Assembly: GCA_024638355.1 (NCBI GenBank)
Contig: JAHEKO010000151.1
Location: 2,342-8,392 of the forward strand
Reading direction: 5' to 3'
Length of the DNA: 6,051 nucleotides
From: Acidobacteriota bacterium
GTDB lineage: Bacteria > Acidobacteriota > Thermoanaerobaculia > Multivoradales > JAHEKO01
Below, piece by piece: positions 5,901 through 6,051 of the stretch (the stretch's first letter is position 1; every line of letters starts with the position of its first letter). The notes below the pieces were generated by a model. That model worked only from the letters and a program-made list of their open reading frames with translations. It had not been told where the DNA came from and did no database searches. Both the position numbers and the translations under genes were made by a program.

Positions 5901-5962
5901 TCTTCCTCGGCCCCCTACTCGACTACCCGCCCTACGAGGATCTGATCAGTCCGAGAGGCTGA
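2948..5962 (+). CDS. Winged-helix DNA-binding / Ser-Thr protein kinase / TPR membrane fusion protein
   Basis: This 1004-residue protein has five visible parts. Residues 5-101 are an OmpR/PhoB-type (Trans_reg_C, CadC-like) winged helix: SREELLDEVWG, a recognition helix in the LSHAIWDLRHALGDD segment, and the closing KRGYRL with Tyr96. Residues 113-371 are a Hanks-type kinase with all key residues: glycine loop GGGAMG (122-127), Lys144 in VALK, Glu163, HRDVKPGN (237-244, catalytic Asp239), DFG (257-259) and SPE (283-285); the activation loop is rich in Ser and Thr. A Pro-rich linker leads to one membrane helix at 434-454, preceded by RRRQRWPR, so winged helix and kinase should be cytoplasmic and the rest outside. 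Residues 472-607 (VEIGRFENRTGNGDLD) resemble the FlgO/TolB-like domain found in such fusions. Residues 615-1004 carry degenerate TPR-like helices, for example AREHLERALEMEPELALA. It probably senses a periplasmic signal and acts by phosphorylation, DNA binding or both. It starts at GTG with GGGAGG 7 nt before. Confidence 0.95.
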   Translation: MVRDFQIGDWRVQAQLNLLTGPGGTVSVEGRSMAVLVALARRAGEIVSREELLDEVWGELFVGEEVLSHAIWDLRHALGDDPRRPRLIHTHRKRGYRLTATVSWLEEGVGDTGRFRLLERVGGGAMGIVFRAEDTRLGRSVALKFLPPEWSRDDLAKARFLREAKTAAALDHPNLCTLLEISETDDGRLYLVMPFYRGETLRSSLGRRGVLPPERVVDIGRQIAAGLAALHEVGIIHRDVKPGNVLLTDKGQVKLLDFGLAKFAGSTRLTQAGSSPGTPGYMSPEQLRGEEAGATSDVWSLGALLYEALSGRPPFGSENREAVFYAILHSAPEPLTARGVNEPLARVIHKALARRVEDRFANAGDMRLELLQVSGAAASALESVGASPPAIAPAVGRPQQPSPSEPPMRRHPTSAVTPDLGEAGERRRQRWPRAALLAALLLTVTAGLFALRLFREGQGGTTRESEVPVAAAALRVEIGRFENRTGNGDLDGLARQLASMVGTGLETTGRVTLSPLGRVESRGLAAALRRSLGQTVPAVKADLRASGSIYRIGDELGAGAEVTDLATGELLRSVDVGPVDRRQAETALEELRDRVMSVVAMVGDTPYRKPALSSHIPLYPAYQELWLGLSVDSAVDSEIAREHLERALEMEPELALAALYLAGAPRELVDRATAEELLLELDTGRQRLTPYERHLTSAFLNQIRGRWADTLLQLRGAETWAPADPWLAAQISDTALWLNRPLEALEATARTPIEAIRGPFERYRLVISRGYALHSLGRYEEEVAFARRALELLPNLPTEPRYAEVRALAALGRIDELERAIAASRADVTPMWEENLAWYLLSSALQLRAHGSPELARDYAERALAACQAGKICSGDQMLGWIFWLLGRHDDAYAHFADLVAKRPRSVILRGQLGCLAALRGDNEEAERIAVDIDQTPGAPVYGVRKTFRGLIRAHLGDLDGAVRLLAEGFADGGNYKEFRVHRHVFLGPLLDYPPYEDLISPRG

Positions 5963-6005
5963 ACCGCGCCCCAGCCGTATCGACCGCGCGATCGCCGACG
6001 TTAGC

Positions 6006-6051
6006 CTACTCGCTGTCGTCGCTGTCGTCCGGCAGCCAGCTCCAATCGATG
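6006..6051 (-). CDS. C-terminal end of a minus-strand gene (truncated by right edge)
   Basis: On the minus strand the last 14 codons before a TAG (6006-6008) read IDWSWLPDDSDDSE. An acidic Asp/Ser tail after a Trp-rich hydrophobic motif is common at natural C-termini, and the position 43 bases after the kinase stop in convergent orientation fits. The family cannot be named from this fragment. The acidic tail is encoded by a 9-bp tandem repeat. A chance open frame of this length cannot be excluded. Confidence 0.42.
   Translation of the reverse strand, partial: IDWSWLPDDSDDSE

Noticed and set aside
5963..6005. Terminator between the kinase and the convergent right-edge gene
   Set aside because: Only 4-bp stems can be drawn here; nothing stands out from background.

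Overview
The window is GC-rich bacterial DNA with tightly packed genes, many GTG or strong-Shine-Dalgarno starts, and a large winged-helix / Ser-Thr kinase / TPR fusion of a kind common in Acidobacteriota (for example Thermoanaerobaculia-like lineages). That taxonomic placement is an inference from architecture and base composition only. No mobile element, tRNA, rRNA or CRISPR array was seen.

Layout, left to right: (1) 1-407, minus strand: the N-terminal 135 residues of a membrane-anchored SGNH/GDSL hydrolase, cut by the left edge. (2) 544-816, plus strand: a Phd/YefM-type antitoxin with no toxin beside it. Its family-typical start position carries GCG instead of ATG behind a good Shine-Dalgarno, so the start has apparently moved to an upstream GTG. 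(3) 840-1328, minus strand: a DUF1203 protein, convergent with the antitoxin across a perfect 7-bp hairpin. (4) 1329-1632: a 304-base non-coding stretch with two strong hairpins. (5) 1633-2145 and 2186-2692, both minus strand: two small exported proteins (170 and 168 aa) forming a probable two-gene operon, with a 10-bp bulged hairpin over the first gene's stop codon. (6) 2693-2947: a divergent regulatory region. (7) 2948-5962, plus strand: a 1004-residue protein with winged helix, Ser/Thr kinase, one membrane segment, a FlgO/TolB-like domain and a TPR-rich C-terminus. (8) 6006-6051, minus strand: the last 14 codons of a convergent gene with an acidic tail.

The most interesting part is the divergent block 1633-5962. 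The kinase fusion carries an OmpR/PhoB-type DNA-binding domain. The intergenic DNA between it and the exported-protein operon holds 7-bp direct repeats with 4-bp gaps (11-bp period), the geometry bound by tandem OmpR/PhoB-type winged helices. A simple hypothesis is that the membrane kinase-regulator binds this site and controls the exported-protein operon, itself, or both. This is inference: the repeats and the domains are visible, the binding is not.

Several genes here end in strong stem-loops without a T-run, two of them overlapping stop codons.
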